From positions 1 through 9,609 of the forward strand of contig QFOT01000079.1 of assembly GCA_003241285.1 (NCBI GenBank): a stretch of DNA of 9,609 nucleotides, read 5' to 3'. This stretch comes from Micavibrio aeruginosavorus. GTDB lineage: Bacteria > Pseudomonadota > Alphaproteobacteria > Micavibrionales > Micavibrionaceae. Each line of letters starts with the position of its first letter. Positions within the stretch are counted from its first letter, which is position 1. Position numbers and translations under genes: made by a program. This document shows, piece by piece, positions 1 to 7,002 of the stretch. Under the pieces are notes generated by a model. It did no database searches and was not told the DNA's origin. It saw nothing but the letters and a program-made list of their open reading frames with translations.

Positions 1-1374
1 CCCTTTTTCCCGCTTCCTGCCACGCGGATCATTCAGGCCATATTCCTGGTTTTGCTTGCCGCAGTACAGTTAGCTAGCATTGGTCACAACGGTGCATGGA
101 TATTGATCACATTCCACGGCGCGTTGTTCTTCTTTACGGCATTGATGTGCCATCAGGAAATGGTAGCTCTCAAACCCGCATCATCCCGCCTGACTGAATT
201 TTATCTTTTCATGTCTATAGGCGGCGCTTTAGGCGGCGTTTTCAATTCACTGATCGCTCCTGTTTTATTCAAGTTGCCCTACGAATATTATATCGTTATT
301 ATACTGTCGCTTTTCGCCCGCTATGCCTCGTCACCCCTTATAAAAGACCCTGAATACAAGCCTAAATCAAAACTCCATGAACTTATGCTATTCCCCGGAG
401 TTTTGCTTTTAGGATGCGCCGCTTCATTTATCGACCATTTCCTGACCAGAGGCGGATTTGTTGTCGTGACGCTTATTGCCTCCATGTTCCTACTAAACCG
501 ACGCGTTGCATTCGTCACAACTGTCGGAATCATTCTTCTCTTCAACCCGCCAAGTTCATGGCTGAGAATAAGGGACAGCGTTCTCATAACGCGTAATTTT
601 TTTGGCGTCTTGCGGATACAGGATTATAAGGATTCAGGCATGCGGGTTCTAAGCAACGGAACAACCACACATGGCGCACAGGCAATCGACCATAATTTCA
701 AGAAAATTCCCCTGACTTATTATCATCCGGCGGGGTCGGTCGGCGATATTTTCAGCGTTCTGGATACTTCAAACAAACCGCAAAAAATCGCAGCCCTTGG
801 TCTGGGTATCGGCAGTATTGCCTGCTATACGCATCCCGACCGCAGCTTCGATTTTTATGAGATAAACCAGCAGGTTGTGGATGTGTCAGAAGATCGCAAC
901 TACTTTACTTACCTGAAGGATTGCGGCAGCCCTTATAACATCATACTTGGTGACGCCCGCCACAAAATCATGGAAGCACCGGATCAAAACTATGACATGA
1001 TTTTTGTCGACGTATTCAGTTCAGACAATATCCCGATCCATGTCATGACTCTTGAAGCTATCGAAGGTTATAAAAAGAAACTCAAACCCGGCGGTTTTAT
1101 CGTCATTCATGTTTCAAACCGCTTTTTTGACTTACAGAAAGAAGTCACTGCGCTCGGCCGCGCCACAGGCATGACGGTCCTTACGCGATATGCCATGGGA
1201 GGTAAAGTATTGGGCACAAGTATCGAGCATAATCCGAACATTTATACGGTTATGTCGGATAACCCGGAAATTATCAAAAAATTCAGATCAATGAAGTGGA
1301 AAAACATGAAAATTCCCTACGACATGCGTCCCTGGACGGATGATTACGCGAATATTATCAGAGCTTTTAAGTAA
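1..1374 (+). CDS. Fused membrane (MFS-like) / spermidine synthase-like protein, 5' end cut by window
   Basis: The frame is open from base 1, so 457 codons are visible and the true start lies outside the window; the TTG at 52 is not a believable start. The N-terminal half is hydrophobic with about six likely membrane segments (roughly 30-160, 190-290, 360-420 and 440-540 in bases) and contains CHQEM, LTEFYLFMSIGGALGGVFN and AP...EY, which match the membrane half of the fused MFS/spermidine synthase family. The C-terminal half has a Rossmann methyltransferase-like fold of the spermidine synthase type: ALGLGIGS (about 793-816), acidic FYEIN (about 853-867), GDAR (about 949-960), YDMIFVDVFSSDNIP (about 991-1035), KPGGF, and the family ending WTDDYANI. 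The canonical GGGDGG of true spermidine synthases is GLGIGS here, so polyamine synthesis is not assured. It probably sits in the inner membrane with the Rossmann domain in the cytosol; the substrate is unknown. The gene ends directly against convergent prfC. Confidence 0.85.
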   Translation, partial: PFFPLPATRIIQAIFLVLLAAVQLASIGHNGAWILITFHGALFFFTALMCHQEMVALKPASSRLTEFYLFMSIGGALGGVFNSLIAPVLFKLPYEYYIVIILSLFARYASSPLIKDPEYKPKSKLHELMLFPGVLLLGCAASFIDHFLTRGGFVVVTLIASMFLLNRRVAFVTTVGIILLFNPPSSWLRIRDSVLITRNFFGVLRIQDYKDSGMRVLSNGTTTHGAQAIDHNFKKIPLTYYHPAGSVGDIFSVLDTSNKPQKIAALGLGIGSIACYTHPDRSFDFYEINQQVVDVSEDRNYFTYLKDCGSPYNIILGDARHKIMEAPDQNYDMIFVDVFSSDNIPIHVMTLEAIEGYKKKLKPGGFIVIHVSNRFFDLQKEVTALGRATGMTVLTRYAMGGKVLGTSIEHNPNIYTVMSDNPEIIKKFRSMKWKNMKIPYDMRPWTDDYANIIRAFK

Positions 1375-2952
1375 TTATTTCGTTTTTTCAAATCTGATAT
1401 CCGGATTTTTATCTTGCGTATCATTCAGGTGCCAAGCGTTACGCGCCATAAAGACAGGATCCTCATCGTGGTCATTAGCAATAGCGCCACGGTTAGTATC
1501 CAGAAACGCTTTCAGCTTCGCCGGATTATCCGACTTTACCCAACGCGCCGTATACAAACTTGTCTGCTCGAATTTGACGGGCAGTGAATATTCAGTCCGG
1601 ATACGGTCAGCCAGAACATCGAACTGCAACATTCCAACCACACCAACGATCCAGCTATTCTCATAAAGCGGCTTGAAGATGCGGGCCACACCTTCTTCCG
1701 CCAATTGCTGAAGCGCATTACCAAGATGTTTGGCCTTCATCGGATCTTCGGGCAGAACGCGTTGTAAATGTTCAGGCGCAAAAGATGGAATACCTGTGAA
1801 TGTCAGCTTTTCGCCTTCGGTCAGGACATCGCCGATGCGCAAATTACCATGGTTCGGAATACCGATAATATCACCGGCATAGGCTTCTTCCGCCATTTCG
1901 CGCTCTTGTGCAAAAAATAAAAGCGGCGAATGAATGACGAGAGCCTTGTCCGTCCGGACAGGCGTTAATTTCATTCCACGTTTAAACGTGCCGGAGCAAA
2001 GTCGGGTAAAAGCGATACGGTCGCGGTGTTTCGGGTCCATATTCGCCTGAATTTTAAAAACAAAGCCTGTTACTTTGTTTTCATGCGGATCGACTGTACG
2101 TTGTATTGTTGCCTGAGGACGAGGACTAGGCGCATAGCGGCCAATTCCTTCCAGCAACTCCTTGATCCCGAAATTGTTGACGGCTGAGCCAAAAAACACA
2201 GGTGTCATATCGCCAGCAAGATAAGCATCGCGGTCAAACGGCGGACACACTCCGCGTATCATCTCGACATCTTCGCGCAATTTCTCTGCCAGTTCCGGAG
2301 GAAGTTTTTGATCGATCAAAGGATCGTCTAGGCCGGAGCATGTCATAGTTTCAAGAAGCGCTTCGCCCTTGCTCCGATCGAAAAGGACAAGACTGTCATT
2401 AATCAGATCGTAGCAACCTTTGAAATCGCGTCCCATACCAATAGGCCAAGAGGCTGGTACGACTTCCAATTGAAGTTTTTCAGCCACCTCGTCCATTAGC
2501 TTGAACGGATCCTGACCTTCACGATCCATCTTATTGATGAAGGTAATGATCGGGATATTGCGCATACGACAAACTTCAAAGAGCTTTAGCGTCTGTGTTT
2601 CAATACCCTTGGCAACGTCGAGTACCATGATGGCACTATCGACAGCGGTCAGCGTTCGATATGTATCTTCGGAGAAATCCTCGTGACCCGGCGTATCAAG
2701 AAGATTAAAGGTGATGCCCTGATAATCAAATGTCATGACGGAAGACGCGACGGAGATTCCGCGCTCCTGCTCAACCTTCATCCAGTCGGATCGCGCGCGG
2801 CGACGATCCCCCTTAGCCTTAACGGCTCCGGCAAGTTCAATCGCACCTCCGAAAAGCAACAACTTTTCAGTCAAGGTGGTTTTACCCGCATCAGGGTGCG
2901 CGATAATAGCAAAGGTTCGGCGTTGATCGACTATGGATTTATTTGGCTGCAT
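1375..2952 (-). CDS. prfC: Peptide chain release factor 3 (RF3), translational GTPase
   Basis: RF3 is a GTPase that removes RF1/RF2 from the ribosome after peptide release. The 525 residues match the usual length (E. coli about 529) and align end to end. GTPase motifs are intact: P-loop AHPDAGKT (residues 18-25), switch I region RGISVASSVM (64-73), DTPGHEDF (86-93) and NKMD (140-143). FVFKIQANMDPKHRDRIAF, EEAYAGDIIGI and FTGIPSFAPE are RF3-specific stretches in domains 2 and 3, separating it from EF-G and BipA. The ATG at 2952 gives the expected N-terminus, about ten residues before RRTFAII. No Shine-Dalgarno precedes it; instead a promoter-like sequence places the predicted transcription start at or beside the ATG (see the promoter entry). 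It lies 45 bases after the DUF1491/pilin gene, and its stop codon abuts that of the convergent plus-strand gene. Function is near certain; how it is transcribed is inference. Confidence 0.97.
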   Translation of the reverse strand: MQPNKSIVDQRRTFAIIAHPDAGKTTLTEKLLLFGGAIELAGAVKAKGDRRRARSDWMKVEQERGISVASSVMTFDYQGITFNLLDTPGHEDFSEDTYRTLTAVDSAIMVLDVAKGIETQTLKLFEVCRMRNIPIITFINKMDREGQDPFKLMDEVAEKLQLEVVPASWPIGMGRDFKGCYDLINDSLVLFDRSKGEALLETMTCSGLDDPLIDQKLPPELAEKLREDVEMIRGVCPPFDRDAYLAGDMTPVFFGSAVNNFGIKELLEGIGRYAPSPRPQATIQRTVDPHENKVTGFVFKIQANMDPKHRDRIAFTRLCSGTFKRGMKLTPVRTDKALVIHSPLLFFAQEREMAEEAYAGDIIGIPNHGNLRIGDVLTEGEKLTFTGIPSFAPEHLQRVLPEDPMKAKHLGNALQQLAEEGVARIFKPLYENSWIVGVVGMLQFDVLADRIRTEYSLPVKFEQTSLYTARWVKSDNPAKLKAFLDTNRGAIANDHDEDPVFMARNAWHLNDTQDKNPDIRFEKTK

Positions 2953-2960
2953 GGCGCCGG

Positions 2961-2989
2961 ACTATATAGGCCAGCAGCCTTGTATGCAA
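2961..2989 (-). promoter_or_regulatory. Candidate promoter giving a leaderless prfC mRNA
   Basis: On the minus strand TTGCAT (2984-2989) is followed after exactly 17 bases by TATAGT (2961-2966). The -10 matches the sigma-70 consensus at 5 of 6 positions, the -35 only at the leading TTG. The prfC ATG follows 8 bases after the -10, so the expected start of transcription is at or next to the first base of the start codon. The absence of any Shine-Dalgarno agrees with this. The whole element lies in the 45-base gap after the pilin gene. Read-through from upstream is the alternative. Confidence 0.45.
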
Positions 2990-2997
2990 TTATTTGC

Positions 2998-4086
2998 TTA
3001 GAAAATCTTGAAAAATACCGCGCAGGCATTAGAAGTTGTCGCGCTTCTATATTCCGAACTATCCAGATACGTTGCCCCTCCTACTTTACAACTGTCAGAA
3101 AGAGCGCCGTAATTGGCAAAAACAGATCCTGAATTCGGCCTTCCATCATCCATGAGCTGGTCAACCTTAGCTGCCTGCCTAGGCGTAACACCATCCACTA
3201 CACTGCCGCCAGTCAGGGCATTCTCGGAAGAAAGCCTGACGATATGAACTCCTGTCGGATGAAGGGTTGTTGCCCCATCCCAATATATCTCAAATCCACC
3301 TGCGCCATAGGGGGACGAAGGATGTGTCTTACCGAATTCCGGCGCAGAAGTATCTGCAGCACCGTCAATTTCCGAGATCAGATTTGCCAAAGCGAGATGC
3401 TTCCAATACTGGGTAGATTCTCCTTGCGTGGCTTCCGGGCCCGTAATGATGGGAGTCTGCCACGTATACTGATCCGATCCGTCGCTGGCGATGTAGTTAT
3501 TACCATTCCCATTTTCACAAAAAGTAGCATCGGTGCAAGACGGGATCATCGTTCTTGCATAAGCAAAATCACCCGGAAGGGCATTATATGTATCTTGAAA
3601 AATATAAGTGGCACTTTGAAGTGTCTTTAAATCCGAAACGAGGCGCTTTGCACGGGCATTTTCGATCAGTTCCTGACCTTTTAATATTCCCCCTATTAAA
3701 AGCCCTATAATAATCATCACTATAGAAAGCTCGACAAGAGTGAAACCTCTGGCGGCCTGGTTTTCTTCGAAAGGATTCATTAAATCTCTCTTTTCTATCT
3801 CAATAATCCATATATCCTGATCTCTGGCCTTAGCCCTCTCAATATAGGCATCAGCTTCAGATTCTAACATCTCGACTTTAAGCAAAGGTGAAACCCATTG
3901 TTTTTTATTGTTTTCATCGCTTTCCTGCGTCAAAAGGCGGCATATACCCTCTAGATTGTTGATCTTTAGTAGAACAGTACCGGAAAAATAAGCGCCTTTG
4001 CTGAGAATATAATAGGGAATAGCCTCACGCTGTAATTCACGCTGCTTGGCCTCTACCCAAAGTCCCGTTGCGATCCTGTCATCCAT
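2998..4086 (-). CDS. DUF1491 domain joined in frame to a type IV prepilin-like protein
   Basis: Two unrelated parts share one 362-codon frame. Residues 1 to about 101 match the alphaproteobacterial DUF1491 family (unknown function, cytosolic): GLWVEAKQREL, VLLKINNLEG, ESEADAYIER and DQDIWIIEIEKR. Residues 103-362 are a prepilin: positively balanced leader, cleavage motif RG|FTLVE with Gly114, Phe115 and Glu119 (+5), hydrophobic helix SIVMIIIGLLIGGIL, then GQELIENARAKRLVSDLKTLQSAT (helix tail) and a globular part with Cys184, Cys190, Cys333 and Cys355, which could form disulphides. PilD-type processing at Gly114 would give a mature pilin of 248 residues. Met103 has its own weak ribosome binding site, so the pilin may be translated separately with a normal 12-residue leader. 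The start at 4086 overlaps the stop of the upstream gene (TAATG), implying coupling. No other pilus or type II secretion genes are in the window. The domain calls are firm; whether the fusion is real or reflects a one-base indel is open. Confidence 0.85.
   Translation of the reverse strand: MDDRIATGLWVEAKQRELQREAIPYYILSKGAYFSGTVLLKINNLEGICRLLTQESDENNKKQWVSPLLKVEMLESEADAYIERAKARDQDIWIIEIEKRDLMNPFEENQAARGFTLVELSIVMIIIGLLIGGILKGQELIENARAKRLVSDLKTLQSATYIFQDTYNALPGDFAYARTMIPSCTDATFCENGNGNNYIASDGSDQYTWQTPIITGPEATQGESTQYWKHLALANLISEIDGAADTSAPEFGKTHPSSPYGAGGFEIYWDGATTLHPTGVHIVRLSSENALTGGSVVDGVTPRQAAKVDQLMDDGRPNSGSVFANYGALSDSCKVGGATYLDSSEYRSATTSNACAVFFKIF
3778..3790 (-). promoter_or_regulatory. Internal ribosome binding site and start for the pilin part
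   Basis: Within the fused frame, minus-strand GAGAG (3786-3790) lies 5 bases before an ATG (3778-3780) that would begin a prepilin with leader MNPFEENQAARG, a normal length for this class. The bases before the ATG read TTTAATGA, so in the next frame a TAA overlaps the ATG and a TGA follows. That is the usual arrangement of two coupled genes and suggests that separate translation was the ancestral state. Confidence 0.45.
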
Positions 4087-4295
4087 TAATTCAGATGTCC
4101 CGCATAGATCCAGCTCTCAACCTTTAATCTAGCGTCCCGCTTCGTGTCTTCAGGATGATGGTTGCGATATACAAGGCACGCCGCATCAAGAGCGAAACGA
4201 TCAGGTATTTCATGATGTTCTATCAGTTCATGATACGCAGCTAAAACTGCCGTCCTGCATTTACATGAAACGGCTTCATTTTTGAAATCACACAT
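4086..4295 (-). CDS. Small protein of unknown function in the fur operon
   Basis: I do not recognise a named family for this 69-residue protein. It looks like a real gene: it starts 2 bases after the fur stop, and its TAA overlaps the next ATG as TAATG, so it is embedded in a tightly packed unit. It is probably cytosolic, with no signal peptide or membrane segment. The first part has Cys2, Cys11 and Cys13 (CKC) and a helical AVLAAYHELIEHHEIPDRFALDAACLVYRNHHPED, the second a basic stretch and a C-terminal KVESWIYAGHLN. The pattern of AY..L, DAA..VYR.HHPE and W resembles small proteins I associate with alphaproteobacteria, but I cannot name the family. The Cys and His residues and the fur neighbour would fit metal binding; that is speculation. 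There is only a weak AAGAAG as ribosome binding site, so translation is likely coupled to fur. Confidence 0.75.
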   Translation of the reverse strand: MCDFKNEAVSCKCRTAVLAAYHELIEHHEIPDRFALDAACLVYRNHHPEDTKRDARLKVESWIYAGHLN

Positions 4296-4297
4296 TT

Positions 4298-4702
4298 CTA
4301 TTTTTTCAACTTCTTACCATACAGCTCAAGCCGATGATCGATCAATTCAAAACCAAGATCTCTTGCGATTTTCTCTTTAAGCTTTTCGATTTCATCATTC
4401 TGAAATTCGATGACTTCACCACTATCAAGATCTATCAAATGATGATGATGGTCCGTATTTATGTCATAACGAGAGAAGTTTTCTTTAAACTCATGGCGAA
4501 TAACAATATCCATCTCATCAAGAAGACTTAACGTACGATAGACTGTTGCAATGCTTATAGACGAGTCCCTGGCCTTAGCACGCTCGAATACAATCTCAAC
4601 CGATGGATGATCATGAGCATCTTCCAGAACCTCGAGAATTGTTCGGCGCTGACCTGTCATTTTTAGTCCTGAATCCGTGCAGCGCTGGATAAGCTGTTTC
4701 AT
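4298..4702 (-). CDS. fur: Fur-family metal-responsive repressor, alphaproteobacterial (Fur/Mur-like) type
   Basis: Fur proteins are dimeric DNA-binding repressors that sense Fe(II), or Mn(II) in the Mur variants of alphaproteobacteria. The length (134) is normal. The N-terminal winged helix spans about 1-80: GLKMTGQRRTILEVL, HPSVEIVFERA and recognition helix SISIATVYRTLSLL (48-61). The dimer and metal part follows, with DHHHHLIDLDSGEVIEF (84-100) and IDHRLELYG (121-129). His32, His85-88, Asp91, His123 and the following acidic residues are candidate metal ligands. The CxxC pair of E. coli Fur is replaced by Asp91 and Ser94, as is usual for alphaproteobacterial Fur/Mur and unlike Irr, whose HHHH motif is followed by a different sequence. 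The start is well set: AGGAG (4710-4714 on the minus strand) lies 7 bases before the ATG. It heads a unit with the 69-residue gene and the DUF1491/pilin gene, with a promoter and inverted repeat directly upstream. Whether it senses iron or manganese cannot be told. Confidence 0.93.
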   Translation of the reverse strand: MKQLIQRCTDSGLKMTGQRRTILEVLEDAHDHPSVEIVFERAKARDSSISIATVYRTLSLLDEMDIVIRHEFKENFSRYDINTDHHHHLIDLDSGEVIEFQNDEIEKLKEKIARDLGFELIDHRLELYGKKLKK

Positions 4703-4703
4703 A

Positions 4704-4730
4704 TAAAATCTCCTGAATTATGAGATTTTA
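4704..4730 (-). repeat. Perfect 9-9-9 inverted repeat over the fur -10 and start site (candidate operator)
   Basis: Plus-strand TAAAATCTC (4704-4712) and GAGATTTTA (4722-4730) are perfect reverse complements around a 9-base centre (4713-4721). One arm is the -10 hexamer itself, the other reaches the ribosome binding site. Because transcription should start inside the centre, the transcript lacks one arm, so the symmetry should act in DNA, as a repressor site, rather than as an RNA hairpin. It does not clearly match the classic Fur box. Autoregulation by Fur is the simplest guess. Confidence 0.6.
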
Positions 4731-4753
4731 GACATTTAAACAACATGTGGCAA
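4725..4753 (-). promoter_or_regulatory. Sigma-70-type promoter of the fur unit
   Basis: On the minus strand TTGCCA (4748-4753, 5 of 6 to consensus) and TAAAAT (4725-4730, 5 of 6) are separated by exactly 17 bases. Transcription would start near 4718, leaving a short leader of about 16 bases that carries the AGGAG ribosome binding site. The -35 sits 2 bases beyond the stop of the kinase gene, so fur has its own promoter in a 53-base gap. Confidence 0.7.
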
Positions 4754-4755
4754 TA

Positions 4756-6273
4756 TTAATAGCTTACAGCCGTCATCGTTGGATGAAGCACACGCCGCGC
4801 CGGGAAAGACAAGGTTACCACCGTTCCTTTGCCGCTATCAGAATCGAGATACAGCCTTCCGCCATGCAGCTCTACCATGGCCTTAGCCAAAGGCAGCCCA
4901 AGTCCCGTCCCCTGATTTTCCTTGGCTGCATGGGCTGAATCGTAAATCTGTCCGAAGGGTTCTAGGGCACGATGTATTTTATTGCGAGGAATCCCGATAC
5001 CCGTATCCTTTACAAAGATCGTCATCTCGCCCTCGCTGTTGAGATTAGCATCAATATCAATGCTTCCGCCCTGACGAGAGAATTTAACAGCATTGCTCAC
5101 CAGATTGATCAAAACCTGGCGCAATAACCGTGGATCCGCATGAAGCGGCGGCATGTTTTTTTCTACATTTGAGTTCAGTATAATTCCACCACTGAAAGCA
5201 CGTGAGGCCATCATGCGCATAACGGACTCGATCGCATCATGCATATCGACAGGCTGCTCGTCGAGATCAACGCGACCCGCTTCGATTTTAGACATGTCGA
5301 GGACTTCATTTATAATCTCAAGAAGATGGCGCGCACTTGAATGAATATCCCCCATATACTCGACATATTTTGCGTTACCGAGCGCGCCGAAAACTTCGTT
5401 TTGCATCATCTCGGAAAAACCGATAATGGCATTGAGCGGCGTTCTGAGTTCATGAGACATATTCGCAAGAAAAGCAGATTTAGCGATGTTAGCCGCATCA
5501 GCATGCTCTTTCGCGACACGAAGAGATAGCTCCATTTGCTTTCTAGGCGTGATATCCATGATAGTCGTGACCTGAAAACGACGACGCTGAGAAAGCTCTA
5601 AAGTCGCTGTCGTAAAAAGCGTATTCACGACAGAGCCGTCATGACGAATTAATTTCATTTCTCCAGAGGAACGTAAGCCGCTTTTCACGTACCGATCATG
5701 GTTTTCCTTTGCCATGTCCTGCTCATCGGGCGCTATCAGAAAAATGAAATCTTCGCCGATCACCTGATCTCGCGACCAGCCGAAAGTCCTGACAAAGGCT
5801 TCATTAATACGAACCACACGACGATTGTTATCGCTCACAATGATTCCAATTTCAGATACGTCAAAAATAGATGTCAAAAGTGAAATCGCATCATCGCGCT
5901 CACGCTCGAGGATAGACTCATCGGAAGAATTAGGCTGCGCCATAAGATCCAGCATCACGACATTGCCAGTAATATCGAGCAGCGGGTTTATCCAGAAACC
6001 GTAGACTCGCAAGCCGCCAGGAAAGCTGGGGAGCGCCTGAATTGTTACTGGGACTTTCTGCTTGAGGCAAACTTCAAAGGCCTGTTCGAAATGCCGCGCA
6101 TTTTCGGAATCCATAAAATCATAAACCTGACGGCCTAGAATCTGCTCTTCCTTACGATTGAAGTATTCGTAAGCGCGGCGATTACCCTCTTCTACAACAA
6201 AATGTTTCCCTTCCGGTTTGATTAACAACCGGGGCACAGGCATCGCGTCAAAAAGGGCTTTATGGTCGATCAT
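4756..6273 (-). CDS. Soluble PAS-PAS sensor histidine kinase, PleC/PdhS-like core
   Basis: This 505-residue sensor kinase autophosphorylates a histidine and passes phosphate to a response regulator not found in this window. There is no signal peptide or membrane segment, so it should be cytosolic. Order of domains: PAS 1 (about 5-110, divergent), a short linker, PAS 2 with PAC motif (about 132-245, ending RRFQVTTIMDITPRKQME), HisKA with phospho-acceptor His274 in FLANMSHELRTPLNAIIGFSEMM, and HATPase with N-box NLVSNAVKF (390-398), DTGIGIP (423-429), an F-box around FGQ (440-442) and GTGLGLPLAKAMVELHGG (455-472). The stretch from FGALG through DMSKIEAG is typical of alphaproteobacterial PleC/DivJ/PdhS cell-cycle kinases, but this resemblance alone does not prove such a role. 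No receiver domain is attached. The ATG at 6273 has only a weak GAG upstream; the 74-base gap to upp is AT-rich and could hold a promoter, but none is convincing. Confidence 0.93.
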   Translation of the reverse strand: MIDHKALFDAMPVPRLLIKPEGKHFVVEEGNRRAYEYFNRKEEQILGRQVYDFMDSENARHFEQAFEVCLKQKVPVTIQALPSFPGGLRVYGFWINPLLDITGNVVMLDLMAQPNSSDESILERERDDAISLLTSIFDVSEIGIIVSDNNRRVVRINEAFVRTFGWSRDQVIGEDFIFLIAPDEQDMAKENHDRYVKSGLRSSGEMKLIRHDGSVVNTLFTTATLELSQRRRFQVTTIMDITPRKQMELSLRVAKEHADAANIAKSAFLANMSHELRTPLNAIIGFSEMMQNEVFGALGNAKYVEYMGDIHSSARHLLEIINEVLDMSKIEAGRVDLDEQPVDMHDAIESVMRMMASRAFSGGIILNSNVEKNMPPLHADPRLLRQVLINLVSNAVKFSRQGGSIDIDANLNSEGEMTIFVKDTGIGIPRNKIHRALEPFGQIYDSAHAAKENQGTGLGLPLAKAMVELHGGRLYLDSDSGKGTVVTLSFPARRVLHPTMTAVSY

Positions 6274-6347
6274 GATTTACTCAATAATAGTAGCAGAAAT
6301 TACTTATCGGCACTATTAAAGTACGAGTATTAATAAAAACTGAAAAT

Positions 6348-6998
6348 TCAGGCCGTTCCGAACATTCGGTCGCCTGCATCACCCAAACCGGGGACAATAT
6401 AGGCATTTTCATCCAAATGGCTATCCAGTGCGGCAGTATAAACTCTTATATTAGGATGAACTTTATGAAAGGCTTTAACGCCTTCAGGCGCCGCCAGTAG
6501 CGACATAAAGATAATGTTCTCAGGTATCACCCCATGCTTTACCAGAAGACTTGCGGCATACGCTGATGAATTTCCCGTCCCAAGCATGGGATCCACTAGC
6601 AAATAAATCTGATTTTTAAATTCAGGCAGTCTGACAACATATTCTACCGCTTGATGCGTGTCGTGGTCACGGTAGAGGCCAATATGGCCAATGGCAGCAT
6701 CAGGAAAAATCTTAAGAAGACCGGACATCATGCCCAGCCCTGCCCGCAATATCGGGACGACCACAATACCAGTTACATCAAGCACTGGCATTTGGGATTT
6801 GATCAACGGCGTTTCAATTTCCACGTCTTTTACAGAGAGGAGTTCCGTAACCGGATACGCCATCAGATGGGATATCTCCTCTAGCAAAGAGCGAAAAAGG
6901 TAAGTAGGCGTATCTTTTTTGCGCAGCGTTGTCAGCTTGTCCTGAACAACAGGATGATCAACGATATAAAGATTGGGAAATTCTTTAATTTCTCTCAC
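6348..6998 (-). CDS. upp: Uracil phosphoribosyltransferase, GTG start
   Basis: Makes UMP from uracil and PRPP in pyrimidine salvage, in the cytosol. The 216 residues match the family (E. coli 208), with a slightly long N-terminus. Visible motifs: VVVPILRAGLGMM (79-91), the PRPP loop LLVDPMLGTGNSS (133-145), LLAAPEGV (167-174) and the C-terminal uracil-binding YIVPGLGDAGDRMFGT (200-215). The start codon is GTG (6996-6998): an in-frame TGA six codons upstream and no ATG in between leave it as the only reasonable choice, and MREIKEFPNLYIVDHPVVQ fits the family N-terminus. It begins 4 bases after the stop of the GGDEF-like gene with no good ribosome binding site, so translation is probably coupled to that gene. 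No convincing terminator follows; a 4-5 bp AT-rich repeat over the stop codon is too weak. Confidence 0.96.
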   Translation of the reverse strand: MREIKEFPNLYIVDHPVVQDKLTTLRKKDTPTYLFRSLLEEISHLMAYPVTELLSVKDVEIETPLIKSQMPVLDVTGIVVVPILRAGLGMMSGLLKIFPDAAIGHIGLYRDHDTHQAVEYVVRLPEFKNQIYLLVDPMLGTGNSSAYAASLLVKHGVIPENIIFMSLLAAPEGVKAFHKVHPNIRVYTAALDSHLDENAYIVPGLGDAGDRMFGTA

Positions 6999-7002
6999 GA
7001 AA

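Noticed and set aside
6285..6318. TAATAGT/ACTATTA inverted repeat (7 bp, 20-base spacer) in the gap before the kinase gene
   Set aside because: The gap is very AT-rich, the arms are short and far apart, and no promoter could be placed around them; chance is likely.
6274..6347. CtrA-type TTAA-N7-TTAA site near the kinase gene
   Set aside because: The two TTAA copies present are spaced by 10 bases, not 7.
6335..6351. CTGAA/TTCAG repeat over the upp stop followed by five T on the minus strand
   Set aside because: The stem is only 4-5 bp, AT-rich and with almost no loop; too weak to call a terminator.
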